Shown in pieces: positions 14,091-22,638 of a DNA stretch of 32,787 nucleotides. Every line of letters begins with the position of its first letter. The stretch's first letter is position 1. Source of the DNA: Tannerellaceae bacterium. GTDB lineage: Bacteria > Bacteroidota > Bacteroidia > Bacteroidales > Tannerellaceae. Location of the stretch: NCBI GenBank assembly GCA_031270665.1, contig JAISXD010000023.1, positions 1-32,787 of the forward strand, read 5' to 3'. The position numbers and the translations under genes were made by a program. Under the pieces are notes generated by a model. That model was not told the origin of the DNA. It did no database searches and saw nothing but the letters and a program-made list of their open reading frames with translations.

Positions 14091-16550
14091 ATGAAGATTA
14101 AAACAGATTTATTTAGCCAGGAATCCTATGACGATTTAGATGATAACTTAGGTATTGTAATGCCAATTCTTACAGATTGCGATATGGATGAAGATTTTAC
14201 GGAAGGAATAGAAAAGGTGGGAAATATTCTTCCGGTACTTCCTCTTCGTAATATGGTGCTTTTTCCCGGTGTAGCAATGCCTGTGATTGTAGGACGGCCT
14301 AAATCAATGCAATTAATTAAAGAAGCAGTCAAAAAGAAAAACTTGATAGGAGTGGTTTGCCAGAAAGAAGTGAATACGGAAGAACCCTCATTCGAAGATT
14401 TATATACCACAGGCGTGATAGCGGATGTGGTAAGGATATTGGAAATGCCCGACGGAACAACAACCGTGATTTTACAGGGAAAGAAACGCTTCTTATTGAA
14501 TGGATTGACAGATACCGAGCCTTATCTGAAAGGACAAATAACCTTGCTGGAAGATAAAATGCCCGACAAAGGAGACCGCGAATTTGAAGCGCTTATCTCT
14601 ACGATAAAAGATTTGACGATAAAGATGCTGAGTTCGGTAACGGAACCTCCGCGCGACCTGATCTTTTCTATCAGGAATAATAAGAATGTTCTTTACCTGA
14701 TTAATTTTTCAAGTAGCAATATTCCCAATGGAGCTGCGGAAAAACAAGAGCTTTTATTGATTCCCGATCTGAAAGACCGGGCTTACCGCTTGCTTTTTAT
14801 ATTGAACCGCGAATATCAGTTGATAGAGCTGAAAAACTCTATCCAAATGAAAACGCACGAAGATATTAACCAGCAGCAAAAGGAATATTTTCTCCAACAA
14901 CAAATCAAAACGATTCAGGAAGAGCTGGGCGGAAATATCAATGAGTTGGAAATAAGAGAACTCAGGGAGAAGGCGGCGAAGAAAAAATGGTCACAGGCTG
15001 TAGCCGAAACATTTGAAAAGGAAATTCGCAAGCTGGAACGTTTGCATCCCCAATCGCCGGACTTTTCCATTCAAACCCAATATGTGCAAACCATCGTAAA
15101 CCTCCCCTGGAACGCATATAGCAAAGACAATTTCAGTCTGAAACATGCCCAGCGTATTCTCGATCGCGACCATTACGGACTGGAAAAAGTGAAAGAGCGT
15201 ATCGTAGAACATCTGGCTGTATTGAAGCTGAAAGGGGATATGAAATCGCCCATTATTTGCCTGTATGGCCCTCCGGGCGTAGGGAAAACATCCTTAGGGA
15301 AATCTATTGCCGAAGCGCTGCATCGTAAATATGTAAGAATCTCCCTGGGTGGGTTGCACGATGAAGCGGAGATCAGGGGACACCGGCGTACCTACATTGG
15401 CGCCATGACAGGGCGTATCATTCAGAATATAATGAAAGCCGGCACATCCAATCCTGTATTTATACTGGATGAGATAGATAAGGTAACGAATGATTTTAAA
15501 GGAGACCCGGCCTCGGCATTGCTTGAAGTGCTCGACCCGGAGCAAAACAGCGCTTTCCATGATAATTACCTGGATATCGATTACGATTTAAGCAAAGTAA
15601 TGTTTATCGCCACGGCTAATAACCTGAATACCATTTCGCAACCCTTGCTCGACCGGATGGAACTTATCGAGGTGAGCGGATATATATTGGAAGAAAAAGT
15701 ACAGATTGCCGCAAAGCATTTGGTGCCTAAACAATTGGAAGCCCATGGATTGAAAAAAGGGCAGGTAAAGTTCAGCAAAAAAGCATTGCAGGAAATAGTT
15801 AATTCTTACACACGCGAGAGCGGCGTCCGTGAGTTAGACAAGAAAATAGCCAAAATAGTACGTAAGCTGGCGCGTAAGATTGCATCGGACGAACCCGTTC
15901 CGACAGAAATAAAACCGGAAGATTTGTATGAATACCTGGGAGCGATAGAATATACCCGCGACAAATATCAGGGAAATGCCTATGCCGGCGTGGTAACAGG
16001 ATTGGCTTGGACAGCCGTCGGCGGCGAAATATTATTTGTAGAGTCGAGCCTGAGTAAAGGTAAAGGCTCCAAACTGACACTGACAGGCAATTTGGGGGAT
16101 GTAATGAAGGAATCTGCCATGTTAGCACTCGAATACATTCATTCTCATGCGTCCTTGTTTGCTATTCCCGAAGAAATGTTTGAAAACTGGAATGTGCATG
16201 TACACGTTCCCGAAGGGGCCATACCCAAAGACGGGCCAAGCGCCGGCATAACAATGGTTACTTCATTGGTGTCGGTTTTCACCCAGAAAAAGGTGAAACA
16301 AAATATAGCCATGACAGGCGAGATTACTCTGCGTGGAAAAGTCTTGCCGGTAGGAGGCATTAAGGAAAAGATATTAGCCGCCAAGCGGGCAGGTATCAAA
16401 GAAATCATTCTGTGTAAAGAAAACGAAAAGGATGTAAACGAAATAACGAAAGAGTATGTAAAGGAATTGTCTTTCCACTTTGTGAATGATATCCGCGAAG
16501 TCGTAGATTTAGCGTTATTAAAAGAAAAGGTGAATAACCCGTTATTCTGA
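14091..16550 (+). CDS. lon: ATP-dependent protease Lon
   Basis: Lon degrades misfolded and regulatory proteins in the cytosol as a homohexamer. The 819-aa protein has an N-terminal LON substrate-binding domain (LPVLPLRNMVLFPGVAMPV), a coiled region, an AAA+ module with Walker A GPPGVGKT (residues 393-400) and Walker B VFILDEIDK, and a C-terminal serine protease domain with the dyad Ser717 in PKDGPSAGIT and Lys760 in GGIKEKILAAKRAG. All catalytic residues are present. It is somewhat longer than E. coli Lon (784 aa), through extra N-terminal sequence. It is monocistronic, with a promoter at 14035-14042 and a strong terminator at 16581-16620. Confidence 0.97.
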   Translation: MKIKTDLFSQESYDDLDDNLGIVMPILTDCDMDEDFTEGIEKVGNILPVLPLRNMVLFPGVAMPVIVGRPKSMQLIKEAVKKKNLIGVVCQKEVNTEEPSFEDLYTTGVIADVVRILEMPDGTTTVILQGKKRFLLNGLTDTEPYLKGQITLLEDKMPDKGDREFEALISTIKDLTIKMLSSVTEPPRDLIFSIRNNKNVLYLINFSSSNIPNGAAEKQELLLIPDLKDRAYRLLFILNREYQLIELKNSIQMKTHEDINQQQKEYFLQQQIKTIQEELGGNINELEIRELREKAAKKKWSQAVAETFEKEIRKLERLHPQSPDFSIQTQYVQTIVNLPWNAYSKDNFSLKHAQRILDRDHYGLEKVKERIVEHLAVLKLKGDMKSPIICLYGPPGVGKTSLGKSIAEALHRKYVRISLGGLHDEAEIRGHRRTYIGAMTGRIIQNIMKAGTSNPVFILDEIDKVTNDFKGDPASALLEVLDPEQNSAFHDNYLDIDYDLSKVMFIATANNLNTISQPLLDRMELIEVSGYILEEKVQIAAKHLVPKQLEAHGLKKGQVKFSKKALQEIVNSYTRESGVRELDKKIAKIVRKLARKIASDEPVPTEIKPEDLYEYLGAIEYTRDKYQGNAYAGVVTGLAWTAVGGEILFVESSLSKGKGSKLTLTGNLGDVMKESAMLALEYIHSHASLFAIPEEMFENWNVHVHVPEGAIPKDGPSAGITMVTSLVSVFTQKKVKQNIAMTGEITLRGKVLPVGGIKEKILAAKRAGIKEIILCKENEKDVNEITKEYVKELSFHFVNDIREVVDLALLKEKVNNPLF

Positions 16551-16580
16551 CAACTGTTTTCCCGGGTATTCCGGAGAATA

Positions 16581-16620
16581 AACAGCCCCGTTCAATTTAG
16601 TATCGAACGGGGCTGTTTTT
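16581..16620. terminator. Bidirectional rho-independent terminator (lon / DUF5606 gene)
   Basis: A perfect 13-bp stem AACAGCCCCGTTC (16581-16593) with 16605-16617 and an 11-base loop, followed by T5 on the plus strand and an A/T-rich run on the other. It lies between two convergent genes and can serve both. Confidence 0.88.
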
Positions 16621-16630
16621 ATGGGATAGG

Positions 16631-17077
16631 CTACTCAGCCGTTTCGGTTTTTGTTTCTTCAGTTGTTTCTTCTGTCGTTTTAGCTTCCGGGGTGAAATCT
16701 GTCATCTCATTTGCGATCAGCAGGTTGTACCATGAAAGGAGTTTCTTAATATCGTTTGGATATACCCGGGTGCGGTCGAAATTGGGAAGTACTTCGGCAA
16801 AGTAAGCGCGCAGCGCTTCCGGTTTGGCCGAAGGAAGGTCGATAGACGATTTCTGTCCGTTTTCTTTTTCTTTTACAAGGGTGAGCACTTTATGAAGGGG
16901 TATTTCCTCGTCATCCGTATAGATAGCAATATCACCCAGCGAGATTACTTTATCCCTGGCATAAACGGGTATCCTTTTCTTTTCGGCCAACGATTCTACA
17001 ATCAGCATGTTTTTTGCTTGGGAAATCAGTTTGAATAAGCCGGATTTCCCCGAAATAGACAAGATAGTCTTCAACAT
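16631..17077 (-). CDS. DUF5606 domain protein
   Basis: A 148-aa protein conserved in Bacteroidota with no known function. The N-terminal part (MLKTILSISGKSGLFKLISQ, then MLIVESLAEKKRIPVYA) is the recognisable DUF5606 core. The middle has a helical segment LRAYFAEVLPNFDRTRVYPNDIKKLLSWYNLL, and the C-terminal 25 residues are a low-complexity Glu/Thr tail, probably disordered. No signal peptide or membrane helix, so it is cytosolic. It lies downstream of rplS on the same strand but is separated from it by a terminator hairpin, so it likely has its own promoter. Its end shares the terminator with lon. Confidence 0.8.
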   Translation of the reverse strand: MLKTILSISGKSGLFKLISQAKNMLIVESLAEKKRIPVYARDKVISLGDIAIYTDDEEIPLHKVLTLVKEKENGQKSSIDLPSAKPEALRAYFAEVLPNFDRTRVYPNDIKKLLSWYNLLIANEMTDFTPEAKTTEETTEETKTETAE

Positions 17078-17114
17078 AATTCTTTGTGTTATAATAAAGT
17101 TAAACTTTGAAGAA

Positions 17115-17142
17115 AAAAGCCACCCGTTATCAGATGGCTTTT
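17115..17142 (-). terminator. Terminator after rplS
   Basis: AAAAGCCA (17115-17122) and TGGCTTTT (17135-17142) form an 8-bp stem with a 12-base loop. On the minus strand it runs into T6. It begins 25 bases below the rplS stop. Confidence 0.6.
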
Positions 17143-17167
17143 AGTATGGCAATAAGAACCAAAGGGC

Positions 17168-17515
17168 TTATACCCTTCTTTCTTTGATTCTTGCTTTTTT
17201 ACCGGTAAGCGCCCGTAAGTAGTACAATTTAGCTCTGCGAACTTTACCATGTTTGTTGACAGTGATACTTTCGATGAAAGGGGATTCTATCGGGAAAATC
17301 CTTTCAACACCTACGTTTTCCGACATTTTACGTACGGTAAAGCGTTTTTTGTCGCCATGCCCGCAGATACGGATAACTACCCCTCTATACTGCTGGGTAC
17401 GCTCTTTGTTACCTTCTGTGATACGATAAGCTACAGTAATCGTATCGCCGCTTCTAAACGAAGGAAGTTCCTTTTTGGTAGCAAACGCTTCTTCTGCAAT
17501 TTTAATTAAATCCAT
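17168..17515 (-). CDS. rplS: 50S ribosomal protein L19
   Basis: A 115-aa basic protein with the L19 core: FRSGDTITVAYRI, RTQQYRGVVI, GVERIFPIESPFIESI and the C-terminal KVRRAKLYYLRALTGKKARI. L19 sits at the 30S-50S interface. The frame is open 18 codons further upstream, but the ATG at 17515 gives the normal MDLIKIAEEAF start. A one-mismatch -7 element (TTCCTTTG on the minus strand, 17602-17609) lies about 90 bases above. The gene is usually tied to trmD-type loci in other phyla but stands alone here, as often in Bacteroidales. Confidence 0.95.
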   Translation of the reverse strand: MDLIKIAEEAFATKKELPSFRSGDTITVAYRITEGNKERTQQYRGVVIRICGHGDKKRFTVRKMSENVGVERIFPIESPFIESITVNKHGKVRRAKLYYLRALTGKKARIKERRV

Positions 17516-17683
17516 TGTGTTATAGCTTTTTATAATTATTTTAAAACGAAACGCAATATAACGGGTCACCTTTTCCCGACAGAGATTACGTAAAGCGGAT
17601 GCAAAGGAACAACATTTTCAGCCGATATGCAAGTAAATACCTGAATATTTTCATCAAAAGAACCTCGGATATCAAAAGAAAAC

Positions 17684-17755
17684 ATGTTGATTGACATAAG
17701 CGCAGAACTTGACAAAGAATTTGGCGCACATGGTACACCTGAACGAGATATATGA
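17684..17755 (+). pseudogene. Possible fragment of a HigA-like antitoxin N-terminus
   Basis: The 23-codon frame MLIDISAELDKEFGAHGTPE... resembles the N-terminus of HigA/XRE antitoxins in which an ELDxxFGxxGTPER motif precedes the helix-turn-helix. It stops at once with TGA and no helix-turn-helix follows. A second frame over the same bases (reading HMVHLNEIYDDVSVEKLF) is open to about 17814, so the frame choice is uncertain. It is either a relic of a toxin-antitoxin locus or chance similarity. It sits in a 300-base stretch (17516-17850) that otherwise holds only the rplS leader and nothing I recognise. Confidence 0.25.
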
Positions 17756-17849
17756 TGATGTATCTGTGGAGAAGTTATTCATCGCGGCGTATAACTTTAT
17801 TGACGGGTTCCGATAGATTTCATATTCTGTTTACCTAAGTTTTCTTCCG

Positions 17850-19178
17850 TTCACAGGTGTGACCGGATCCAGTCACCATTGTGAGCAGTGGAAATGGATG
17901 GGAACTCGCGGTTACTTGTCTGTCATGCCGGCAATAAAACAACAGGATGATTCGCTTACGGCTATTTTTATGTATCCGCCTTACACGGTCACAGCCGTGG
18001 TAAAAGACCCGCCTCCCAATACGAATTTATCGTTCGATGCCATCATCTTTTACGCATTGCAGCCCGGTGAAACGGCTGTTCGTCGCGGCCGGGGATATTA
18101 TTGCTGTTCAGCGCACTGTTCAACTTCCTGAACTTGTATCTCGACCTTTTCCGCCAGCGTCTCCGCGAGTTGCATTTGCGTACGGTACATGGGGCTTCGA
18201 GTGGTCAACTCATTTGGCAGATGATGTTTGAATTGACTTGTGCAGTCCTCCGGCGTTACGGCGTATGGCTGTTACCTTGCAACTCGCCGTCAGTGTGGCG
18301 TTCATTATTGCGGCATGGGTCGTGATGATGCAAATGCATTTTGTCGGCCGCAAAGATGTGGGATTTAATCGTAACGGCGTCATACAGTTGTCCGGTTTGC
18401 TTCCTCAGATGGAAAGGAGCCTGCGTACAGCCTTGATCCATGAACTTGAAGCCATCCCGCAAATCGAAAACGTCAGCATAAGTACTTTCGAGCCTCGGCA
18501 CAACATCAACCTTGAGGAAATGGTCGCTGTCGTGGAATGGCCGGGAAAACCGTCCTACGAAAAGCCTGCTTTCAACGTGATCCCCACCGGCAGCCGGTTT
18601 GCCGGAACGTTCGGACTTACAAGGCAGGCTTGTCTCGGACAATATTCTGTATGTCCGTGTTGTACCCGGCGGGGGAGCAAGAGGCCATCCGGCAAATCAC
18701 CGCTACCCTTCCCGGTATCAATGCTACGATGGCGGGCGTTCGCCTGGCGCCGGTAGGCGAGTTGTACGACCGCCTCAATCAATCCGAACAAACCGGTTTA
18801 CAACTATTTTCCCTATTGGCGGCGGTTTGTCTGCTCATTTCGCTGTTCGGTATCTATACCGTAGCCACGGCCTCCGCTCAGCGTCGCCGCAAAGAAATAG
18901 CCATCCGCAAAGTAGCCGGCGCCAAAGCCGGTGATATTGTCCGTATGTTTTTCCGCGAATACGCCCGGCTGACGATTATAGCCGGCGCCGTTGCGCTTCC
19001 GCCGGTTTACCTTGCCATGAGTCGCTGGCTGCAAGGATATGCCTACCGTACAGACATCCCGTGGTGGTTGCCGGCCGGGGTAATTGCCGTAGTAGCCGTT
19101 ATCGTTTTGTTCACCGTATTGAGACAAGTATTGAAAGCGGCAAGCAGTAATCCTGCGGAGGTGGTAAAAAGCGAGTAA
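17850..19178 (+). pseudogene. Decayed ABC-transporter permease (MacB/FtsX type)
   Basis: Pieces of one permease appear in order but in different frames. First comes part of a periplasmic domain (YTVTAVVKDPPPNTNLSFDAIIFY, to about 18085). Then a membrane/cytosolic segment (LFSALFNFLNLYLDLFRQRL and GQLIWQMMFEL, about 18100-18235). Then the start of the second half (LQLAVSVAFIIAAWVVMMQM and its periplasmic domain, to about 18610), a short piece DNILYVRVVPGG, and finally an intact C-terminal permease domain (about 18670-19178: LRSLFGIYTVATA-like SLFGIYTVATASAQRRRKEIAIRKVAGA). The two halves are shorter than in whole homologues, so there are internal deletions as well as at least three frameshifts. 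No ATP-binding subunit is adjacent. The region is more GC-rich than its neighbours. Confidence 0.75.
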
Positions 19179-19202
19179 ACTATTTTATCTGAAAAAAAGC
19201 AT

Positions 19203-19210
19203 TACCTTTG
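19203..19210 (+). promoter_or_regulatory. -7 element for fucP-fucI
   Basis: TACCTTTG is an exact TAnnTTTG match, 46 bases above the fucP ATG. No clear -33 element is seen. Confidence 0.45.
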
Positions 19211-19255
19211 TGACAATGCTAATCGGGCAATGAAAAAACATAAACATAATGTAAC

Positions 19256-20548
19256 ATGAAAACAAATCTACTATCTAAAACCAACAAGAAGCCATTAGTG
19301 CCTAAAGAATTTCTTTTGCCATTCATTTTGCTTACGTCGCTATTCTTTGCCTGGGGACTGGCTAATAATATGACAGATACGCTGCTGGCTGCATTTAAGA
19401 AGATCATGAGTATGACAGACTTTCAAACGTCGTGGATACAAATTGCTTTTTATTTCTCTTATTTTTGCCTGGCTTTGCCGGCTGCCATATTAATAAAGAA
19501 AACAACCTACAAGACGGGTATTGTAATTGGGTTGTTAATGTTTATAACCGGGGCTTTGCTCTTTTATCCCTGTAGTCAAACGATGGCGTACGCGCATTTC
19601 CTTATTGCGTTATATATATTGGCAGGGGGATTGTCTGTGCTGGAAACAACTTCTAATCCGTATGTGATCCTCATGGGACCGGAAGAAACAGCCACCCGCC
19701 GCCTTAACCTGGCGCAATCGTTTAATCCGATAGGTTCTATAACGGGAGTTATATTAAGCAAGTTCTTTATCTTATCCGGCCTTGCCTCTTATTCTGCAGC
19801 AGAGCGGGCGCAGATGAATATAGATGAGTTGGCGACGGTTCAATCAACAGAATTAAATGCAGTAATGGGGCCTTATGTGGGAGTTGCCTTTGTCTTGATA
19901 GTTATTTTGTTGCTGATTGTTTTTACAAGAATGCCAAAAGCTTCAGATGGCGATTCTTCCCTGAATTTAGTCTCTACGGCCAGGCGTTTGTATGCAAACA
20001 AAAAATATTTTTACGGAATTATAACTCAATTCTTCTATGTAGGAGCGCAAATAACCGTTTGGTCTTTTACGATACGTTATGCCATGAAAGAACTGTCTGT
20101 TAATGAAGAGAGCGCTTCTATTTACTACATTCTTTCGTTGGCCTTCTTTATTGGCGCCAGGTTTATCTTTACAGGATTGATGAAATATTTCAGCCCGGCT
20201 AAACTCTTATTGTTTGCCGCCATCATGGCGTCTGTATGTTGCGGATTAACGATGATATCCCATGGGTACATGGGTGTAACCTGTTTAATGCTGATATCTT
20301 TCTTTATGTCGTTAATGTTCCCTACAATTTACGGGCTTACCATCACCGGACTGGGAGAAGATACTAAGATAGGCGGTTCGGGGCATATTATGGCTATTTT
20401 AGGCGGAGCGGTGATAACGGCTGTCCAGGGTATAGTGTCGGATCAGACAGGCGTTATTAATTATTCCTATATCGTACCTTTGGCTTGCTTTCTGGTGGTC
20501 GTTGCTTTTAGCCTGTATATAGAAAGAAAACATTCTGTAATCAAATAG
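19256..20548 (+). CDS. fucP: L-fucose:proton symporter (MFS)
   Basis: The 430-aa product has about twelve membrane helices and belongs to the FHS family of the major facilitator superfamily. FucP landmarks are present: LTSLFFAWGLANNMTDTLLAAFKKI in helix 1, ETTSNPYVILMGPEETATRRLNLAQSFNPIGS in the middle, and FPTIYGLTITGLGEDTKIGGSGHIMAILGGA in the C-terminal half. It imports L-fucose across the inner membrane. fucI begins 15 bases after the stop, so the two are one operon. FHS relatives also move glucose, galactose or N-acetylglucosamine, but adjacency to fucI makes fucose by far the best call. Confidence 0.93.
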   Translation: MKTNLLSKTNKKPLVPKEFLLPFILLTSLFFAWGLANNMTDTLLAAFKKIMSMTDFQTSWIQIAFYFSYFCLALPAAILIKKTTYKTGIVIGLLMFITGALLFYPCSQTMAYAHFLIALYILAGGLSVLETTSNPYVILMGPEETATRRLNLAQSFNPIGSITGVILSKFFILSGLASYSAAERAQMNIDELATVQSTELNAVMGPYVGVAFVLIVILLLIVFTRMPKASDGDSSLNLVSTARRLYANKKYFYGIITQFFYVGAQITVWSFTIRYAMKELSVNEESASIYYILSLAFFIGARFIFTGLMKYFSPAKLLLFAAIMASVCCGLTMISHGYMGVTCLMLISFFMSLMFPTIYGLTITGLGEDTKIGGSGHIMAILGGAVITAVQGIVSDQTGVINYSYIVPLACFLVVVAFSLYIERKHSVIK

Positions 20549-20563
20549 AAAAATCAATCAATC

Positions 20564-22336
20564 ATGAGAAAGACATTTCCTAAAATCGGTATCCGTCCGG
20601 TAATAGACGGACGCCGTCGCGGGGTTCGCGAATCCCTCGAAGATATGACAATGGGCCTGGCCAAAAGAGTCGCCCGGTTGTACAGTGAAACCCTCCGTTA
20701 CCCGGATGGCTCACCCGTAGAATGTGTGATAGCCGATACATGTATCGGAGGCGTTAAAGAGGCAGCCAATTGTGCAGAGAAGTTTGAAAAGGAAGGCGTG
20801 GGCTTATCGCTGTCTGTAACGCCTTGTTGGTGTTATGGCTCCGAAACGATCGATATGAATCCTTTATTGCCTAAAGCCATATGGGGCTTTAATGGGACGG
20901 AACGCCCCGGAGCCGTTTATCTGGCAGCAGCATTAGCCGCTCATAGCCAGAAAGGCTTGCCGGCTTTTGGTATTTACGGAAGGGATGTGCAGGATGCAAC
21001 GGATCCGGTAATTCCCGAAGATGTGAAAGAGAAGTTACTTCGTTTTGCTAAAGCTGGATTGGCGGTGGCCCTCATGCGTGGAAAGTCTTATCTTTCCATC
21101 GGAACGGTGTCGATGGGTATAGCTGGTTCTATTGTGAACGCCGACCTTTTACAGGAATATTTGGGAATGAGAACCGAATATGTGGATAGCGCTGAAATTA
21201 TTCGCCGCGTTCATCAGGGTATTTATGATAAAGACGAATACGAGAAAGCCTTCGCCTGGGTTAAAATACATTGCATGCCTAAAGAAGGCGAAGACTTTAA
21301 TTCGGATGCCTTCAAAAAAACGCGCGAACAAAAGGATAAAGACTGGGAGTTCGTAGTAAAACTAACCATTATTATCCGCGATTTAATGACAGGTAATGTT
21401 AAATTGAAAGAAATGGGGTACGAAGAAGAATCCATGGGGCATAATGCCATAGCCGGCGGTTTTCAGGGACAACGGCAATGGACAGACTTTATGCCCAATG
21501 GCGATTTCTCCGAAGCAATACTCAACTCTTCATTTGACTGGAATGGTATTCGCGAGCCATTTGTTGTTGCTACGGAAAACGATCATTTGAATGGCCTTGC
21601 CATGTTATTCGGAAAGTTATTGACCAATACGTCACAGATATTTGCCGATGTGCGGACCTATTGGAGCCCGGAAGCTATAGAAAGAGTAAGCGGTTGGAAG
21701 CCGGAAGGACTGTCGGCAGAAGGCGTTATTCATCTTATTAATTCAGGCGCCTGCACCTTAGACGGCACCGGACAACAAACCAAAGACGGCTATCCGGTGA
21801 TGAAGCCTTATTGGGAGATAACAGATAATGAAGTAAGTAAGATGTTAGGCGCTACTACCTGGTATCCTGCTTCATTGGAATATTTCCGCGGCGGCGGCTA
21901 CTCCTCTCATTTCCTCACCAAGCCAGGTATGCCGATAACGATGAGCCGCCTGAATATGGTAAAAGGATTAGGCCCCGTTTTACAAATAGCAGAAGGCTGG
22001 ACGGCTACTTTCCCCGATCATGTATTCGATGTAATCAATAAACGGACAGACAAAACATGGCCCTCTACCTTTTTTGTACCAAGAACAACAGGCGAGGGAC
22101 GATTTAAAGACGTTTATTCGGTCATGAATTATTGGGGCGCCAACCATGGAGCGATCAGTTACGGCCATATAGGCGCCGATTTGATTGCTCTGGCTTCCAT
22201 ACTTTCCATTCCCGTTTGTATGCATAATGTAGAAGACGGAAAGATATTCCGCCCCTCTGCCTGGAGTGCATTTGGTTCGGATCCGGAAGGCTCCGATTAC
22301 AGGGCATGCGCCGTTTACGGCCCCTTATATAAGTAG
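20564..22336 (+). CDS. fucI: L-fucose isomerase
   Basis: FucI converts L-fucose to L-fuculose (and D-arabinose to D-ribulose) using Mn2+. The 590-aa length equals that of E. coli FucI. The metal/catalytic residues fall at nearly the same numbers as in the E. coli enzyme: Glu338 (ATENDHLNG), Asp362 (IFADVRTYW) and His528 ([11 protein letters not shown]). The N-terminus [20 protein letters not shown] is typical. It is the second gene after fucP. Fuculokinase and fuculose-phosphate aldolase are not nearby, so the remainder of the pathway must be elsewhere on the chromosome. A hairpin at 22352-22379 probably ends the transcript. Confidence 0.97.
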   Translation: MRKTFPKIGIRPVIDGRRRGVRESLEDMTMGLAKRVARLYSETLRYPDGSPVECVIADTCIGGVKEAANCAEKFEKEGVGLSLSVTPCWCYGSETIDMNPLLPKAIWGFNGTERPGAVYLAAALAAHSQKGLPAFGIYGRDVQDATDPVIPEDVKEKLLRFAKAGLAVALMRGKSYLSIGTVSMGIAGSIVNADLLQEYLGMRTEYVDSAEIIRRVHQGIYDKDEYEKAFAWVKIHCMPKEGEDFNSDAFKKTREQKDKDWEFVVKLTIIIRDLMTGNVKLKEMGYEEESMGHNAIAGGFQGQRQWTDFMPNGDFSEAILNSSFDWNGIREPFVVATENDHLNGLAMLFGKLLTNTSQIFADVRTYWSPEAIERVSGWKPEGLSAEGVIHLINSGACTLDGTGQQTKDGYPVMKPYWEITDNEVSKMLGATTWYPASLEYFRGGGYSSHFLTKPGMPITMSRLNMVKGLGPVLQIAEGWTATFPDHVFDVINKRTDKTWPSTFFVPRTTGEGRFKDVYSVMNYWGANHGAISYGHIGADLIALASILSIPVCMHNVEDGKIFRPSAWSAFGSDPEGSDYRACAVYGPLYK

Positions 22337-22351
22337 TCTGAAAAAGAAAGA

Positions 22352-22379
22352 AAGGTCGTCTCAACACAGAGGCGGCCTT
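22352..22379 (+). terminator. Probable terminator after fucI
   Basis: AAGGTCGTCTC and GAGGCGGCCTT pair fully in RNA if two G-U pairs are allowed, with a 6-base loop. The T run after it is poor (TTCTC), so termination strength is uncertain. It begins 15 bases below the fucI stop. Confidence 0.5.
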
Positions 22380-22543
22380 CTCGGATACGAATTCAAATAA
22401 CATTCGTTATTCAATGATGATTACTCTTAAAAAGGTTAAATGCAGAAATGCCATTATCTATTTGATTAGATAAGGCGAATACCGTGCCAAACTTGCCATT
22501 TCCTTTATTTTCAGTTACAATTAATTGATAAATTGCAGTATAA

Positions 22544-22625
22544 TAAGAATGTGGAAATAAAATCTCCGCACTCTTATTGTAGATTGGGTTGTGGAAATTT
22601 TCCACAACTGTGGTATAATTCCACA
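22544..22625. repeat. Cluster of TGTGG/CCACA inverted repeats
   Basis: The 302-base gap between fucI and the convergent kinase gene holds, besides the terminator, an AT-rich tract with a perfect 9-bp-arm palindrome TTGTGGAAATTTTCCACAA (22589-22607), a second stem TGTGG (22609-22613) with CCACA (22621-22625), and a further TGTGGAAAT at 22550-22558. An imperfect inverted repeat AATAAGAATGTGG/CCGCACTCTTATT spans 22542-22577. The motif resembles a weak DnaA-box variant but could equally be a regulator site or RNA structure at the 3' end of the kinase gene. Function unknown. Confidence 0.5.
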
Positions 22626-22638
22626 ATTTGTAACGTTA

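Noticed and set aside
22544-22625. Chromosome replication origin suggested by DnaA-box-like motifs
   Set aside because: The motifs do not match the strict box TTATNCACA, and no dnaA, dnaN or other origin-linked genes are present.
22411-22626. Minus-strand 71-codon frame between fucI and the hybrid kinase gene
   Set aside because: Its start lies inside the palindromic cluster and there is no family resemblance or start context. It remains a weak possibility as a gene fragment.
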